Below are positions 53,313 through 63,892 of a DNA stretch of 64,000 nt, one piece after another (position 1 is the first letter of the stretch; each line of letters opens with the position of its first letter). Where the stretch lies: contig NZ_BMQU01000005.1 of the NCBI RefSeq assembly GCF_014648275.1, forward strand, positions 186,001-250,000, read 5' to 3'. Source of the stretch: Pseudomonas laurentiana. GTDB taxonomy: Bacteria; Pseudomonadota; Gammaproteobacteria; Pseudomonadales; Pseudomonadaceae. Position numbers and translations under genes: made by a program. The notes beneath the pieces are model-generated. The model was given only the letters and a program-made list of their open reading frames with translations, was not told where the DNA came from and did not search any database.

Positions 53313-56300
53313 TTATTCGGTTTCCAGATCGATATCGATACCGAGCGAACGAATCTCTTTGATCAACACGTTGAAGGACTCGGGCATGCCCGGCTCCATA
53401 CGGTGATCGCCGTCCACGATGTTTTTGTACATCTTGGTCCGACCGTTCACATCGTCCGACTTCACTGTGAGCATTTCTTGCAGGGTGTATGCCGCGCCGT
53501 ATGCTTCCAGCGCCCACACTTCCATCTCCCCGAAACGCTGACCACCGAACTGCGCCTTACCACCCAGCGGCTGCTGGGTAACCAGGCTGTAAGAACCAGT
53601 GGAACGCGCGTGCATCTTGTCGTCCACCAAGTGGTTCAGCTTGAGCATGTACATGTAACCAACGGTCACAGGACGCTCGAACTTGTTGCCGGTGCGACCG
53701 TCGAACAGCTGCATCTGGCCGCTTTCTGGCATGTCTGCCAGTTTCAGCATGGCCTTGATTTCTTGCTCCTTGGCACCATCAAAGACCGGCGTTGCCATTG
53801 GCACGCCACCTTTCAGGTTTTTCGCCAGGTCCAGGATTTCCTGGTCGGTGAACGACTCCAGGTTCTCCTGACGGCCACCGATCTCGTTGTAGATCTCGGT
53901 GAGGAACTTGCGCAGCTCAGCGACTTTACGCTGCTCTTCGAGCATGCGGTTGATCTTCTCGCCCAAGCCCTTGGCCGCGAGGCCCAGGTGGGTTTCAAGG
54001 ATCTGACCGACGTTCATACGCGACGGTACACCCAACGGGTTGAGTACCACGTCTACCGGCGTACCGTTGGCGTCGTGCGGCATGTCTTCGACAGGCATGA
54101 TCACAGAGACCACACCTTTGTTACCGTGACGACCGGCCATCTTGTCGCCCGGCTGGATGCGACGACGGATTGCCAGGTAGACCTTGACGATTTTCAGCAC
54201 GCCTGGAGCCAGGTCATCGCCCTGCTGCAGTTTACGCTTCTTGTCTTCGAACTTGTCGTCCAGCAGACGGCGACGATCAACGATGTAGGCCTGAGCCTTT
54301 TCCAGTTGTTCGTTCAGCGCGTCTTCGGCCATGCGCAGCTTGAACCACTGGCCGTGCTCCAGACCGTCCAGAACCTCGTTGGTGATCTCGGTGCCTTTCT
54401 TCAGGCCCGCACCACCTTCGACGATCTGACCATTCAGGGCTGCACGCAGACGCTCGAAGGTTGCACCTTCGACGATGCGGAACTCTTCGTTGAGGTCTTT
54501 ACGGATCTCGTCCAGCTGCATCTTCTCGATGGAAAGCGCACGGCTGTCGCGCTCGACGCCATCACGGGTGAAGACCTGAACGTCGATGACAGTACCTTTG
54601 GTGCCAGTCGGCACGCGCAGGGAAGTATCTTTAACGTCGCTAGCCTTCTCACCGAAGATCGCGCGCAGCAGTTTCTCTTCTGGCGTCAGTTGGGTTTCGC
54701 CTTTTGGCGTGACCTTGCCGACCAGAATATCGCCAGCGCCAACCTCAGCACCGACATAGACAATACCGGCTTCGTCCAGTTTATTCAGTGCAGCTTCACC
54801 CACGTTCGGGATGTCTGCAGTGATTTCCTCTGGGCCAAGCTTGGTGTCACGCGCCACACAGGTCAGTTCCTGAATGTGGATCGTGGTGAAGCGGTCTTCC
54901 TGAACTACACGTTCGGACAGGCAGATGGAGTCTTCGAAGTTGAAGCCGTTCCATGCCATGAACGCGATACGCATGTTCTGACCCAGCGCCAGCTCACCCA
55001 TATCGGTGGACGGGCCGTCAGCCATGATGTCGCCACGCTCAACGCGATCACCTTTGCTTACCAGCGGACGCTGGTTGATGCAGGTGTTCTGGTTGGAGCG
55101 GGTGTACTTGGTCAGGTTGTAGATGTCGACACCCGCTTCGCCGGTTTCGACTTCATCATCGGCAACACGGACCACGACACGGCTGGCATCGACGGAGTCG
55201 ATCACGCCGCCACGACGAGCTACAACGCAAACGCCGGAGTCGCGTGCTACGTTGCGCTCCATACCGGTACCGACCAGCGGCTTGTCAGCACGCAGGGTTG
55301 GTACTGCCTGACGCTGCATGTTCGAACCCATCAACGCACGGTTGGCGTCGTCGTGCTCGAGGAACGGAATCAGCGATGCCGCAACCGAAACTACCTGCTT
55401 AGGCGAAACGTCCATCAGGGTGACGTCTTCCGGCGCCTTGACGGTGAATTCGTTCAGGTGACGAACTGCTACCAGCTCATCGATCAGTTGCTTCTTCTCG
55501 TTCATCGCAGCCGAAGCCTGAGCGATGACGTGATCTGCTTCTTCGATCGCCGACAGGAACACGATATCGTCGGTAACAACACCCTCTTTCACCACGCGGT
55601 ACGGGCTTTCCAGGAAACCGTACTGGTTGGTGCGCGCATACGCAGCCAAGGAGTTGATCAGACCGATGTTCGGACCTTCAGGGGTCTCGATCGGGCAAAC
55701 ACGACCGTAGTGAGTCGGGTGTACGTCACGAACTTCAAAGCCCGCGCGCTCACGAGTCAGACCACCAGGGCCGAGTGCAGAGACACGACGCTTGTGGGTA
55801 ATTTCGGAGAGCGGGTTGTTCTGGTCCATGAACTGGGACAGCTGGCTCGAACCGAAGAACTCCTTCACCGCCGCCGCAACCGGCTTGGCGTTGATCAGGT
55901 CTTGCGGCATCAGGCCTTCGCTTTCTGCCATCGACAGACGTTCCTTGACCGCACGCTCGACGCGCACAAGGCCAACACGGAACTGGTTCTCGGCCATCTC
56001 GCCAACACAACGTACACGGCGGTTACCCAGGTGGTCGATGTCATCGACGATACCTTTGCCGTTACGGATGTCGACCAGGGTCTTCAGAACCTCGACGATG
56101 TCTTCCTTGCTCAGGACGCCCGAACCTTCGATCTCGGTACGACCGATACGACGGTTGAACTTCATGCGACCCACAGCGGACAGATCGTAACGCTCGGCGC
56201 TGAAGAACAGGTTATTGAACAGGGTCTCGGCAGCGTCCTTGGTTGGCGGCTCGCCTGGACGCATCATGCGGTAGATCTCGACCAATGCTTCCAGCTGGTT

Positions 56301-57386
56301 GCCGGTAGAGTCGATTTTCAGGGTGTCCGAAATGAACGGACCGCAGTCGATATCGTTGGTGTAGAGAGTCTCGATACGGACAACCTGAGCCTTGGCGATC
56401 TTGATCAGCAGCTCGGTGGTCAGCTCGGTGTTGCACTCACACAGGATTTCGCCGGTAGCCGGGTGCACGATAGCCTTGGCGGTAGTGCGACCCAAGACGT
56501 ATTCCATAGGAACGTCCAGGTGCTTAACGCCAGCCTTTTCGAGCTGGTTGATGTGGCGGGCAGTAATACGACGGCCCTGCTCCACGATCACCTTGCCGTT
56601 TTCGTCATGGATGTCCATGACTGCGATTTCACCACGCAGACGCTGAGGAACCAGTTCCAGGCTGAGTTTTTCACCCGAAACATGGAAAACGTTAGTGGTG
56701 TAGAAAGCGTTCAACACTTCTTCAGTGCTGTAGCCCAGCGCGCGCAGCAGCACCGAAGCCGGCAGTTTGCGGCGACGGTCGATACGAACGAATACGCAGT
56801 CTTTCGGATCGAACTCGAAGTCCAACCACGAGCCACGGTAAGGAATGATCCGAGCCGAATACAACAGTTTGCCAGAGCTGTGAGTCTTGCCACGGTCGTG
56901 GTCGAAGAACACACCAGGCGAACGGTGCAGCTGGGAAACGATAACACGCTCGGTACCGTTGATAACGAAGGTACCGTTTTCAGTCATCAGGGGGATTTCA
57001 CCCATGTAGACTTCTTGCTCTTTGATGTCCTTGATCGCTTTGTTCGACGACTCTTTGTCGAAAATGATCAGGCGCACTTTCACCCGCAGCGGTACGGCGA
57101 AGGTAACGCCGCGCAGTACGCATTCTTTGACATCAAAAGCCGGTTCGCCCAGACGATAGCCAACGTACTCCAGGGCAGCATTGCCGGAGTAGCTGATGAT
57201 CGGGAAAACCGATTTGAAGGCCGCATGCAGGCCCACGTCGCGGAACTGATCTTTGGTCGCTCCCGCTTGCAAGAATTCACGATACGAATCCAGCTGGATG
57301 GCCAGGAGGTAAGGCACATCCATGACGTCCGGCAACTTGCTAAAGTCCTTGCGGATACGTTTTTTCTCAGTGTATGAGTAAGCCAT
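53313..57386 (-). CDS. rpoB: RNA polymerase beta subunit
   Basis: The 1357-residue catalytic subunit. The rifampicin-binding cluster is present in wild-type form ([25 protein letters not shown] is the region; no known resistance substitutions seen). [12 protein letters not shown] and the C-terminal [19 protein letters not shown] contact beta-prime. It is separated from rplL by 219 bases with attenuator/processing hairpins. Confidence 0.99.
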   Translation of the reverse strand: MAYSYTEKKRIRKDFSKLPDVMDVPYLLAIQLDSYREFLQAGATKDQFRDVGLHAAFKSVFPIISYSGNAALEYVGYRLGEPAFDVKECVLRGVTFAVPLRVKVRLIIFDKESSNKAIKDIKEQEVYMGEIPLMTENGTFVINGTERVIVSQLHRSPGVFFDHDRGKTHSSGKLLYSARIIPYRGSWLDFEFDPKDCVFVRIDRRRKLPASVLLRALGYSTEEVLNAFYTTNVFHVSGEKLSLELVPQRLRGEIAVMDIHDENGKVIVEQGRRITARHINQLEKAGVKHLDVPMEYVLGRTTAKAIVHPATGEILCECNTELTTELLIKIAKAQVVRIETLYTNDIDCGPFISDTLKIDSTGNQLEALVEIYRMMRPGEPPTKDAAETLFNNLFFSAERYDLSAVGRMKFNRRIGRTEIEGSGVLSKEDIVEVLKTLVDIRNGKGIVDDIDHLGNRRVRCVGEMAENQFRVGLVRVERAVKERLSMAESEGLMPQDLINAKPVAAAVKEFFGSSQLSQFMDQNNPLSEITHKRRVSALGPGGLTRERAGFEVRDVHPTHYGRVCPIETPEGPNIGLINSLAAYARTNQYGFLESPYRVVKEGVVTDDIVFLSAIEEADHVIAQASAAMNEKKQLIDELVAVRHLNEFTVKAPEDVTLMDVSPKQVVSVAASLIPFLEHDDANRALMGSNMQRQAVPTLRADKPLVGTGMERNVARDSGVCVVARRGGVIDSVDASRVVVRVADDEVETGEAGVDIYNLTKYTRSNQNTCINQRPLVSKGDRVERGDIMADGPSTDMGELALGQNMRIAFMAWNGFNFEDSICLSERVVQEDRFTTIHIQELTCVARDTKLGPEEITADIPNVGEAALNKLDEAGIVYVGAEVGAGDILVGKVTPKGETQLTPEEKLLRAIFGEKASDVKDTSLRVPTGTKGTVIDVQVFTRDGVERDSRALSIEKMQLDEIRKDLNEEFRIVEGATFERLRAALNGQIVEGGAGLKKGTEITNEVLDGLEHGQWFKLRMAEDALNEQLEKAQAYIVDRRRLLDDKFEDKKRKLQQGDDLAPGVLKIVKVYLAIRRRIQPGDKMAGRHGNKGVVSVIMPVEDMPHDANGTPVDVVLNPLGVPSRMNVGQILETHLGLAAKGLGEKINRMLEEQRKVAELRKFLTEIYNEIGGRQENLESFTDQEILDLAKNLKGGVPMATPVFDGAKEQEIKAMLKLADMPESGQMQLFDGRTGNKFERPVTVGYMYMLKLNHLVDDKMHARSTGSYSLVTQQPLGGKAQFGGQRFGEMEVWALEAYGAAYTLQEMLTVKSDDVNGRTKMYKNIVDGDHRMEPGMPESFNVLIKEIRSLGIDIDLETE

Positions 57387-57492
57387 CAGCGTTCCCCAGC
57401 TTGGTCACCTGCTTGTTTGGCTCCTCCCGACGGAAGCAGCCAGAAAATCGTGCAAACCCCTTGGTTTGCGCCACCGTCTTCGGTGGTTGCAG

Positions 57493-57560
57493 CTCGTTAT
57501 CGGGGCCGACCTGGTCGGCCGCCAATAACGGAAAAAGGCCGGTGGCAAGAGCCACCAGCC
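57493..57560 (-). terminator. rplL-rpoB attenuator and processing hairpin
   Basis: Transcribed first is GCTGGTGGC / GCCACCGGC (57538-57559) followed by CTTTTT, an attenuator. Next is a long imperfect hairpin (57493-57530; CGTTAT...GGCCGACC pairing GGTCGGCC...AATAACG) that resembles a double-strand RNA cleavage site. A partial attenuator with RNase III processing is known at this place in E. coli. Confidence 0.75.
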
Positions 57561-57605
57561 ATCAGCCGTTCGCTTAACGCTTGGGCTGGATACGCAAAGT
57601 CGGAG

Positions 57606-57968
57606 TTACTTAACTTCGACTTTAGCGCCTGCTTCTTCCAGAGCTTTCTTCAGAGCTTCAGCTTCTTCTTTCGAAGCGTTCTCTTTCACGACGCCCAGGT
57701 CATCAACAACAGCCTTGGCTTCTTTCAGGCCCAGACCGGTGGCTTCACGTACAGCCTTGATGACGTTTACTTTCTTGTCGCCGGCTTCAACCAGTTTCAC
57801 GGTGAATTCGGTTTGCTCTTCAACAACGGCAGCGGCAGCAGCTGGGCCAGCAGCGGCAACAGCAGCGGTAACACCGAAGGTTTCTTCCATTGCTTTGATC
57901 AGCTCAACAACTTCCAGAACGGTTTTCTGGCCGATTGCTTCGATGATTTGTTCGTTAGTCAGAGACAT
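57606..57968 (-). CDS. rplL: 50S ribosomal protein L7/L12
   Basis: The 120-residue stalk protein that recruits translation factors. It has an N-terminal dimerisation helix ([22 protein letters not shown]), an Ala/Val hinge ([15 protein letters not shown]), and the C-terminal factor-binding domain ending GAKVEVK. It is 80 bases after rplJ. Confidence 0.99.
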   Translation of the reverse strand: MSLTNEQIIEAIGQKTVLEVVELIKAMEETFGVTAAVAAAGPAAAAAVVEEQTEFTVKLVEAGDKKVNVIKAVREATGLGLKEAKAVVDDLGVVKENASKEEAEALKKALEEAGAKVEVK

Positions 57969-58048
57969 GACTATAAATTCCTGTATTGGGGTGACAGCCT
58001 ACGCAGCCATCAAATTAAACATATGATTTCGAAAGCGCTTGCGATGCC

Positions 58049-58549
58049 TTAGGCAGCAGCAGCTTCTTTCTGGTCGCGAACGGCCGCCAAAGTACGAGCC
58101 AGCTTGCTGGTAGCGCCTTGAATCACGCTCATCAGCCTTGCAATAGCTTCGTCGCGAGTTGGCAGCGAAGCCAACACGTCGATCTCGTTTGCTGCGAGGA
58201 ACTTGCCCTCGAACGCAGCTGCCTTGATCTCGAACTTGTCCTGACCTTTAGCGAATTCCTTGAACAAACGGGCAGCAGCGCCTGGATGTTCGTTGGAGAA
58301 CGCGATCAAGGTCGGGCCGGTGAAGGCGTCGTTGAGGACACTGTACTCAGTGTCAGCAACTGCACGCTTGAGCAGGGTGTTACGTACGACACGTACGTAT
58401 ACGCCAGCTTCACGAGCCTCTTTACGGAGTCCGGTCATAGCGCCTACAGTCACGCCACGGGCATCAGCCACGACAGCGGACAGAGCAGCTTTGGCAGCCT
58501 CGTTGACTTCAGCGACGATGGCCTTCTTGTCTTCGAGTTTAATTGCCAC
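58049..58549 (-). CDS. rplJ: 50S ribosomal protein L10
   Basis: The 166-residue L10 anchors L7/L12 dimers in the stalk and represses its own operon by binding the leader. It begins [21 protein letters not shown]-terminal helices bind L12. The ATG (CGTGGCAATT; GTG at 58549) is initiated by GTG or annotated as such: the first codon is GTG preceded by GGAG. Confidence 0.97.
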   Translation of the reverse strand: MAIKLEDKKAIVAEVNEAAKAALSAVVADARGVTVGAMTGLRKEAREAGVYVRVVRNTLLKRAVADTEYSVLNDAFTGPTLIAFSNEHPGAAARLFKEFAKGQDKFEIKAAAFEGKFLAANEIDVLASLPTRDEAIARLMSVIQGATSKLARTLAAVRDQKEAAAA

Positions 58550-58750
58550 GGGTTTAACTCCTGCTTGTTACCGTTTCATTCGACCGAGGCCGAATGTCGT
58601 TTTGGTGTCTGATTCGGTAAGGAATCGGGAGCACCATCTGCGTAGGCTTGAGGTTTAAGACTTGCGTCGCCTACGGTCTTGGATAGCCCCCGCCAGGCAG
58701 GGACCCCAATTTTGCACAGCGGGCGCGATCACTCGCACCCGCCTAATGTC
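58550..58750 (-). ncRNA. rplJ leader (L10-binding mRNA element)
   Basis: The 201 bases between rplA and rplJ form several stems (for example GGTGCTCCCGATTC...GAATCAGACACC), compatible with the L10 leader that L10(L12)4 binds to repress translation of rplJL. This assignment is by position and partial pairing; not a covariance search. Confidence 0.6.
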
Positions 58751-59446
58751 TTACGCGCTCAGCGAGCTCTGGTCGATGACCAGACCTGGGCCCATAGTGG
58801 TGCTCAGGGTAACGCGCTTAACGTAGATACCTTTCGAAGAAGCTGGCTTGATACGCTTCAGATCAGCGATCAGGGCTTCAACGTTTTCCTTCAGCTTGAC
58901 AGCATCAAAGCCGACTTTGCCAACGGAGGTGTGGATAATGCCGTTTTTGTCGGTGCGATAACGAACCTGACCAGCCTTGGCGTTTTTAACCGCGGTGGCT
59001 ACGTCTGGGGTTACAGTACCGACTTTCGGGTTTGGCATCAGGCCGCGAGGACCCAGAACCTGACCCAACTGACCTACAACACGCATTGCGTCCGGGGAAG
59101 CAATAACGACGTCATAGTTCAGGTCGCCGCCTTTCATTTCGGCAGCCAGATCGTCCATACCTACACGGTCAGCGCCGGCAGCCAGAGCGGCCTCAGCAGC
59201 TGGACCCTGGGTGAAGACAGCTACACGTACAGTCTTGCCAGTGCCGTGCGGCAGCACAGTAGCGCTGCGAACAACCTGGTCAGATTTACGCGGGTCAACA
59301 CCAAGGTTGACTGCAACGTCGAAGGACTCGCTGAACTTCACGGTGGACAGTTCGGCCAGCAGAGCTGCTGCGTCTTCAAAGTTGTAAACTTTGCCAGCTT
59401 CAACTTTCGAAGCGATGGCCTTTTGGCGCTTGGTCAGCTTAGCCAT
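58751..59446 (-). CDS. rplA: 50S ribosomal protein L1
   Basis: The 231-residue L1 forms the mobile stalk that moves E-site tRNA and in E. coli represses the rplKA mRNA. It begins [19 protein letters not shown] and has the TKGIYVKRV-like end. Its ATG shares a base with the rplK stop. Confidence 0.99.
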   Translation of the reverse strand: MAKLTKRQKAIASKVEAGKVYNFEDAAALLAELSTVKFSESFDVAVNLGVDPRKSDQVVRSATVLPHGTGKTVRVAVFTQGPAAEAALAAGADRVGMDDLAAEMKGGDLNYDVVIASPDAMRVVGQLGQVLGPRGLMPNPKVGTVTPDVATAVKNAKAGQVRYRTDKNGIIHTSVGKVGFDAVKLKENVEALIADLKRIKPASSKGIYVKRVTLSTTMGPGLVIDQSSLSA

Positions 59447-59877
59447 TACACACCCTCCACGTTGAGGCCCATGCTGCGAGCAGAACCGGCGATGGTACGC
59501 ACGGCTGCTTCCAGGTCAGCGGCAGTCAGATCAGCCTTCTTAGCTTTTGCGATCTCTTCCAGCTGAGCACGGTTCACAGTACCAACCTTGACAGTGTTCG
59601 GACGAGCCGAACCGCTGGTCAGGCCAGCTGCTTTCTTCAGCAGAACCGAAGCAGGGGTGCTCTTGGTTTCGAAGGTGAAGCTGCGGTCACTGTAAACAGT
59701 GATGATCACTGGAGTCGGCAGACCTGGCTCTTGACCCTGAGTACGGGCGTTGAAGGCCTTGCAGAATTCCATGATGTTCACACCGTGTTGACCCAGTGCT
59801 GGACCAACGGGTGGGCTTGGGTTGGCCTGGCCGGCCTTTACTTGCAGCTTGATGTAAGCCTGAATCTTCTTAGCCAT
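59446..59877 (-). CDS. rplK: 50S ribosomal protein L11
   Basis: The 143-residue L11 binds the GTPase-associated centre and is required for RelA activation. It begins [23 protein letters not shown]-type N-terminus with the conserved prolines and ends SMGLNVEGV. It is 117 bases after nusG, separated by a terminator-like hairpin. Confidence 0.99.
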   Translation of the reverse strand: MAKKIQAYIKLQVKAGQANPSPPVGPALGQHGVNIMEFCKAFNARTQGQEPGLPTPVIITVYSDRSFTFETKSTPASVLLKKAAGLTSGSARPNTVKVGTVNRAQLEEIAKAKKADLTAADLEAAVRTIAGSARSMGLNVEGV

Positions 59878-59948
59878 GAGCTACTCCAATATCGGGTACG
59901 AACGCCTGATGGCTCCCCGGATTACTTACGTTTTATCCCAGTGACGAC

Positions 59949-59976
59949 AAAACCCCGCAGCACAAGGCTGCGGGGT
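59949..59976 (-). terminator. secE-nusG operon terminator
   Basis: ACCCCGCAGC / GCTGCGGGGT hairpin with a five-base loop followed by TTTTG, 18 bases after the nusG stop. Confidence 0.85.
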
Positions 59977-59994
59977 ATGGGATGCTGGGTTCAG

Positions 59995-60528
59995 TTAGAC
60001 CTTCTCGACCTGACTGAACTCGAGCTCCACCGGAGTAGAGCGTCCGAAAATGAGCACTGCAACCTGCAGCCTGCTCTTCTCGTAGTTAACCTCTTCGACA
60101 GTGCCGTTGAAATCAGCAAACGGACCATCGATAACACGAACAACCTCGCCCGGCTCGAACAAAGTCTTCGGCTTAGGCTTGTCGCTACCATCAGCAACGC
60201 GACGGAGAATCGCTTCTGCCTCTTTATCTGTGATAGGAGCAGGCTTATCTGCAGTACCACCGATGAAGCCCATGACGCGAGGGGTGTCCTTGACCAAGTG
60301 CCAAGTCCCTTCGTTCATGTCCATCTGAACCAACACATAGCCTGGGAAGAACTTACGCTCGCTCTTGCGCTTCTGGCCATTACGCATCTCGACCACTTCT
60401 TCGGTCGGGACCAGAATTTCGCCGAAACCGTCTTCCATGCCAGCCAGTTTTACGCGCTCGATCAACGAACGCATGACATGCTTCTCGTAACCCGAGTAAG
60501 CATGCACGACGTACCAACGCTTAGCCAC
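59995..60528 (-). CDS. nusG: Transcription termination/antitermination protein NusG
   Basis: The 177-residue NusG has an NGN domain ([17 protein letters not shown]) that binds RNA polymerase and a C-terminal KOW domain ([19 protein letters not shown]) that contacts Rho or S10. It is nine bases after secE. Confidence 0.99.
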   Translation of the reverse strand: MAKRWYVVHAYSGYEKHVMRSLIERVKLAGMEDGFGEILVPTEEVVEMRNGQKRKSERKFFPGYVLVQMDMNEGTWHLVKDTPRVMGFIGGTADKPAPITDKEAEAILRRVADGSDKPKPKTLFEPGEVVRVIDGPFADFNGTVEEVNYEKSRLQVAVLIFGRSTPVELEFSQVEKV

Positions 60529-60537
60529 GGGACACCT

Positions 60538-60906
60538 TTAGCCGACAATCAACGAAATCAACCAACCGAGCAGGGAATCAAGCCCCCACAACAGCAGCGC
60601 CATAACCAACACAACCGCCACTACGATAAGCGTGGTCTGAGTGGTTTCTTGACGGGTTGGCCATACAACTTTACGAATCTCGGTACGAGCTTCCTTAGCC
60701 AGCGCAAAAAACGACTTACCCTTCGCCGTCTGCAGCGCAACGAAAGCAGCAGCAGCAGCAAGAGCAAGAAGCGCAATTACGCGGTACAGAATCGGGGACG
60801 CACTGTAGTATTGATTACCAACAACGCCTACGACCACCAAAGCGACAACAGCAAGCCACTTGAGCAGATCAAAACGAGAGTCTTGGGCTTCAGACTTGGA
60901 AGTCAT
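60538..60906 (-). CDS. secE: Protein translocase subunit SecE
   Basis: The 122-residue SecE has three membrane helices like the enterobacterial form (~18-34, ~38-56, ~92-115) and the conserved amphipathic ARTEIRKVVWPTRQET (~74-89) that clamps SecY. It starts 45 bases after the tRNA-Trp gene, so tRNA processing must release its mRNA. Confidence 0.97.
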   Translation of the reverse strand: MTSKSEAQDSRFDLLKWLAVVALVVVGVVGNQYYSASPILYRVIALLALAAAAAFVALQTAKGKSFFALAKEARTEIRKVVWPTRQETTQTTLIVVAVVLVMALLLWGLDSLLGWLISLIVG

Positions 60907-60951
60907 CTAGGAGGATCCTGTGAAAAGAAAGCCAGACACACGAGGTGAATC

Positions 60952-61027
60952 TGGCAGGTCAGGAGGGAATCGAACCCCCAACCTACGGTTTTGGAGACCG
61001 TCGCTCTGCCAATTGAGCTACTGACCT
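60952..61027 (-). tRNA. tRNA-Trp (anticodon CCA)
   Basis: A 76-base cloverleaf on the minus strand: acceptor AGGTCAG/CTGACCT, anticodon loop CTCCAAA, T-loop TTCGATT, discriminator G and encoded CCA. It lies between tuf and secE. Confidence 0.98.
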
Positions 61028-61081
61028 AAAAGCTTAATCAGGCCGACCATTATGCCGGCCCGATAGAAATAAATCAACTAC

Positions 61082-62275
61082 TTATTCAAGAACCTTTGCA
61101 ACTACGCCCGCACCCACGGTGCGACCGCCTTCACGGATAGCGAAACGCAAGCCATCCTCCATCGCAATGGTCTTGATCAGAGTGACAGTCATCTGGATGT
61201 TGTCACCCGGCATTACCATTTCAACGCCCTCTGGCAGCTCGCAGTTACCAGTCACGTCAGTAGTACGGAAGTAGAACTGTGGACGGTAGCCTTTGAAGAA
61301 CGGAGTATGACGGCCGCCTTCTTCCTTGCTCAGAACGTAAACTTCTGCGGTGAACTTGGTGTGCGGCTTAACCGAACCTGGCTTAACCAGAACCTGACCA
61401 CGCTCAACGTCGTCACGCTTGGTACCACGCAGCAGAACGCCGCAGTTCTCGCCAGCACGACCTTCGTCCAGCAGCTTGCGGAACATCTCAACACCGGTAC
61501 AGGTGGTGGTAGCTGTATCGCGCAAACCAACGATCTCCAGAGCATCCTGAACGCGAACAATGCCACGCTCAATACGACCGGTAACAACAGTACCGCGACC
61601 CGAGATCGAGAATACGTCTTCGATCGGCATCAGGAACGGCTTATCAATAGCGCGCTCCGGCTCTGGAATGTAACTGTCCAGGGTTTCAACCAGCTTCTTG
61701 ACAGCAGTTGTACCCATCTCGTTGTCGTCTTTACCTTCCAACGCCATACGAGCAGAACCGATGATGATCGGAGTGTCATCACCAGGGAAATCATAAGTGC
61801 TGAGCAGGTCGCGAACTTCCATCTCAACCAGCTCCAGCAGCTCAGCGTCATCCACCAGGTCAGCCTTGTTCAGGAAGACCACAATGTAAGGAACGCCTAC
61901 CTGACGGGACAGGAGAATGTGCTCACGGGTTTGAGGCATCGGACCATCAGCGGCCGAGCAAACCAGGATAGCGCCGTCCATCTGAGCAGCACCAGTGATC
62001 ATGTTCTTCACATAATCAGCGTGACCCGGGCAGTCGACATGAGCATAGTGACGAATGTTCGAGTCATACTCGACGTGCGCGGTATTGATAGTAATACCGC
62101 GAGCTTTTTCTTCTGGGGCGCTGTCGATTTTATCAAAATCAACTTTGGCCGAACCGAAAACCTCGGAGCAAACGCGAGTAAGCGCTGCAGTCAACGTAGT
62201 CTTACCATGGTCAACATGACCAATAGTGCCGACGTTTACGTGCGGCTTGTTACGTTCGAACTTTTCCTTAGCCAT
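61082..62275 (-). CDS. tufB: Elongation factor Tu (copy in the tRNA cluster)
   Basis: 397 residues, with the same motifs as the fusA-linked copy. It differs mainly near both ends and at scattered positions (RNKPHVNV vs [18 protein letters not shown] vs [10 protein letters not shown]; end VAKVLE vs VAKIIE). A 269-base stretch (61230-61498) is identical to the other copy. It lies between tRNA-Thr (85-base leader with a hairpin) and tRNA-Trp, as in E. coli tufB. Confidence 0.98.
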   Translation of the reverse strand: MAKEKFERNKPHVNVGTIGHVDHGKTTLTAALTRVCSEVFGSAKVDFDKIDSAPEEKARGITINTAHVEYDSNIRHYAHVDCPGHADYVKNMITGAAQMDGAILVCSAADGPMPQTREHILLSRQVGVPYIVVFLNKADLVDDAELLELVEMEVRDLLSTYDFPGDDTPIIIGSARMALEGKDDNEMGTTAVKKLVETLDSYIPEPERAIDKPFLMPIEDVFSISGRGTVVTGRIERGIVRVQDALEIVGLRDTATTTCTGVEMFRKLLDEGRAGENCGVLLRGTKRDDVERGQVLVKPGSVKPHTKFTAEVYVLSKEEGGRHTPFFKGYRPQFYFRTTDVTGNCELPEGVEMVMPGDNIQMTVTLIKTIAMEDGLRFAIREGGRTVGAGVVAKVLE

Positions 62276-62320
62276 CGAGACTGTCCCCCGCAGAAGAATT
62301 TAACTAGTCACGCCAACCAT

Positions 62321-62353
62321 TAAAACAAAGGCAGATATTTTCATATCTGCCTT
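62321..62353 (-). terminator. Hairpin between tRNA-Thr and tufB
   Basis: AAGGCAGATAT / ATATCTGCCTT, 11 bp with loop GAAAA, followed by TGTTTT in the minus direction. It is terminator-like but lies inside a unit that should continue into tuf, so it may act as a partial terminator or processing site. Confidence 0.65.
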
Positions 62354-62360
62354 GTTAATA

Positions 62361-62436
62361 TGGAGCTCTTGAGCGGATTTGAACCGCTGACCTCACCCTT
62401 ACCAAGGGTGTGCTCTACCAACTGAGCTACAAGAGC
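62361..62436 (-). tRNA. tRNA-Thr (anticodon GGU)
   Basis: A 76-base cloverleaf: acceptor GCTCTTG/CAAGAGC, anticodon loop TTGGTAA, T-loop TTCAAAT, encoded CCA. Confidence 0.98.
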
Positions 62437-62462
62437 CTTACACTTTGCAAAAACAGCAAACC

Positions 62463-62536
<74 letters not shown>

Positions 62537-62576
62537 GGAGCTTGCAGCTCTCGCTAAACTCCTGAACGTGGGCAGC

Positions 62577-62605
62577 ATTTTCAACTCTTGCTGCCTTCCT
62601 GTCAA
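62577..62605 (-). promoter_or_regulatory. Proximal tRNA/tufB promoter (P2)
   Basis: Minus-strand TTGACA, 17-base spacer, GAAAAT, 40 bases before tRNA-Gly. It has a perfect -35 and a fair -10. Confidence 0.6.
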
Positions 62606-62695
62606 GCTTTTTCTCATTAAAATCTTGAGGTTAGCTAATTTGACAGTTGCTTCCCAGGCTTTCCAACGAGTGGTGTTCCCTGTGAAGCGGGCGCC

Positions 62696-62723
62696 ATTCT
62701 ATCAAGCTATTCAGCAGTTGCAA
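62696..62723 (-). promoter_or_regulatory. Distal tRNA/tufB promoter (P1) with GC-rich discriminator
   Basis: Minus-strand TTGCAA, 16-base spacer, TAGAAT, followed by GGCGCCCGC. A GC-rich discriminator after the -10 is typical of stringently controlled stable-RNA promoters. The SPOR gene stop lies between the -35 and the -10. Confidence 0.7.
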
Positions 62724-63135
62724 TACCCTCGCACAACATTATTTTATGTTTTAAGTCTTTGAAATCATGGGAAAGTGTCGCCAGCACCGTTTCGTCCAAC
62801 AAACGCCGGCTTTGAGGGGCTACCTGCAGCCAAAAACCCGGGTTATCGCCCAGCGCCCCAACCACCCGTGCCGTCACAACGTCTAGCGACATCAAGCGTT
62901 GGCGTAGTGCATTGAGCTGCTCCAACTTGGCAATGCCACCGACGTAGAGACACTCCTCACCCCGCTGCGGACTGGCCCGATCCGTACCCGATTCGCTCAA
63001 CAGTCGAATATCCTGCTGACTACCTTTATACAATGACAGCGGGGCCACTTCCTTGGCTTTCAATGGTGCTTCTTGCTGATGCCAAACGTAATAGACAGCA
63101 TTGAGTACCACCAAGAGAAGAAACAACCAGCGCAT
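62707..63135 (-). CDS. SPOR-like domain protein with N-terminal membrane anchor
   Basis: A 142-residue protein: membrane segment (MRWLFLLLVVLNAVYYVW, residues 1-18), a linker, and a ~75-residue domain (CLYVGGIAKLEQLNALRQRL...GFWLQVAPQSRRLLDETVL) resembling SPOR-like peptidoglycan-binding folds. The ATG at 63135 has GAGG five bases upstream; an earlier GTG (63141) is possible. It follows coaX by 7 bases. The role is unknown; a cell-envelope function is inferred from the anchor. Confidence 0.75.
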   Translation of the reverse strand: MRWLFLLLVVLNAVYYVWHQQEAPLKAKEVAPLSLYKGSQQDIRLLSESGTDRASPQRGEECLYVGGIAKLEQLNALRQRLMSLDVVTARVVGALGDNPGFWLQVAPQSRRLLDETVLATLSHDFKDLKHKIMLCEGIATAE

Positions 63136-63142
63136 AGACACC

Positions 63143-63892
63143 TCAATCCAGGGGGCAAGCTATCGCCAGACCTACAAACACCAGATCCGGCACCATACGT
63201 GCGCTCGGAGCCACCTGGTGAACCAGGGGCGCATCACCGCCAGTAAGGAATAATGTAAAAGCATCCCCAAACAGCGAGCGAGCCTGCTCTAGCTGTGTCA
63301 GCACAAACCCTTGGAGCATTAGCAGACAACCACGCTCAACTGCTTCAACGGTCGAGCGCCCAGGCTCGAGACTAGATAGCGCTCGCTCCGCAGCAGCATC
63401 ATCATAGCGAATACGACGAGTATGGGTGCGCAGCTGATTTCGCATCAAGGGCAACCCAGGGCAAATGAAACCACCGAGATGAGCCCCATCAGCCGCGACG
63501 AAATCGGCCGTTACCGCAGTACCGAAGTCGACAACCACACAGGCTCCACCAGCCAGATGGTAACCACCCAGCAGCGCCAACCAACGATCCAGTCCCAACC
63601 GCTGGAAGTCATCATAGCCATTGCGCACCCCCGCCAGCTCTCTCGCAGGCTCTGCACTAACGACTAGCAAGCCGAACCGCTCAACCAGGGCGGCACAAAG
63701 CACCGCAGTCTCGTCCTCCCCTCTCACACTGACCAAGCGGCAGCGTCGTGGCGCCTCACTTGATGCAGCGTGAACTGAGGCAACCAGCGCCTCATTAGAG
63801 TCAGCAACGCCACCTGCGACGATCGATGCATCTTCAGAGCGAATGATTCGCCATTTAATAAAGCTGTTACCGCAATCGAGCTCAAGAATCAT
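63143..63892 (-). CDS. coaX: Type III pantothenate kinase
   Basis: CoaX phosphorylates pantothenate in the first step of coenzyme A synthesis. The 249-residue ASKHA-fold protein has the phosphate-1 motif [10 protein letters not shown] (6-15) and [12 protein letters not shown] (~118-129), with GGFICPGL after. Type III enzymes are the pseudomonad form. It overlaps the birA stop by 11 bases. Confidence 0.95.
   Translation of the reverse strand: MILELDCGNSFIKWRIIRSEDASIVAGGVADSNEALVASVHAASSEAPRRCRLVSVRGEDETAVLCAALVERFGLLVVSAEPARELAGVRNGYDDFQRLGLDRWLALLGGYHLAGGACVVVDFGTAVTADFVAADGAHLGGFICPGLPLMRNQLRTHTRRIRYDDAAAERALSSLEPGRSTVEAVERGCLLMLQGFVLTQLEQARSLFGDAFTLFLTGGDAPLVHQVAPSARMVPDLVFVGLAIACPLD

Noticed and set aside
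59890-59950. Separate rplK promoter after the nusG terminator
   Set aside because: Only a weak TTGTCG-16-TAAGTA pair was found; not supportable as a promoter.
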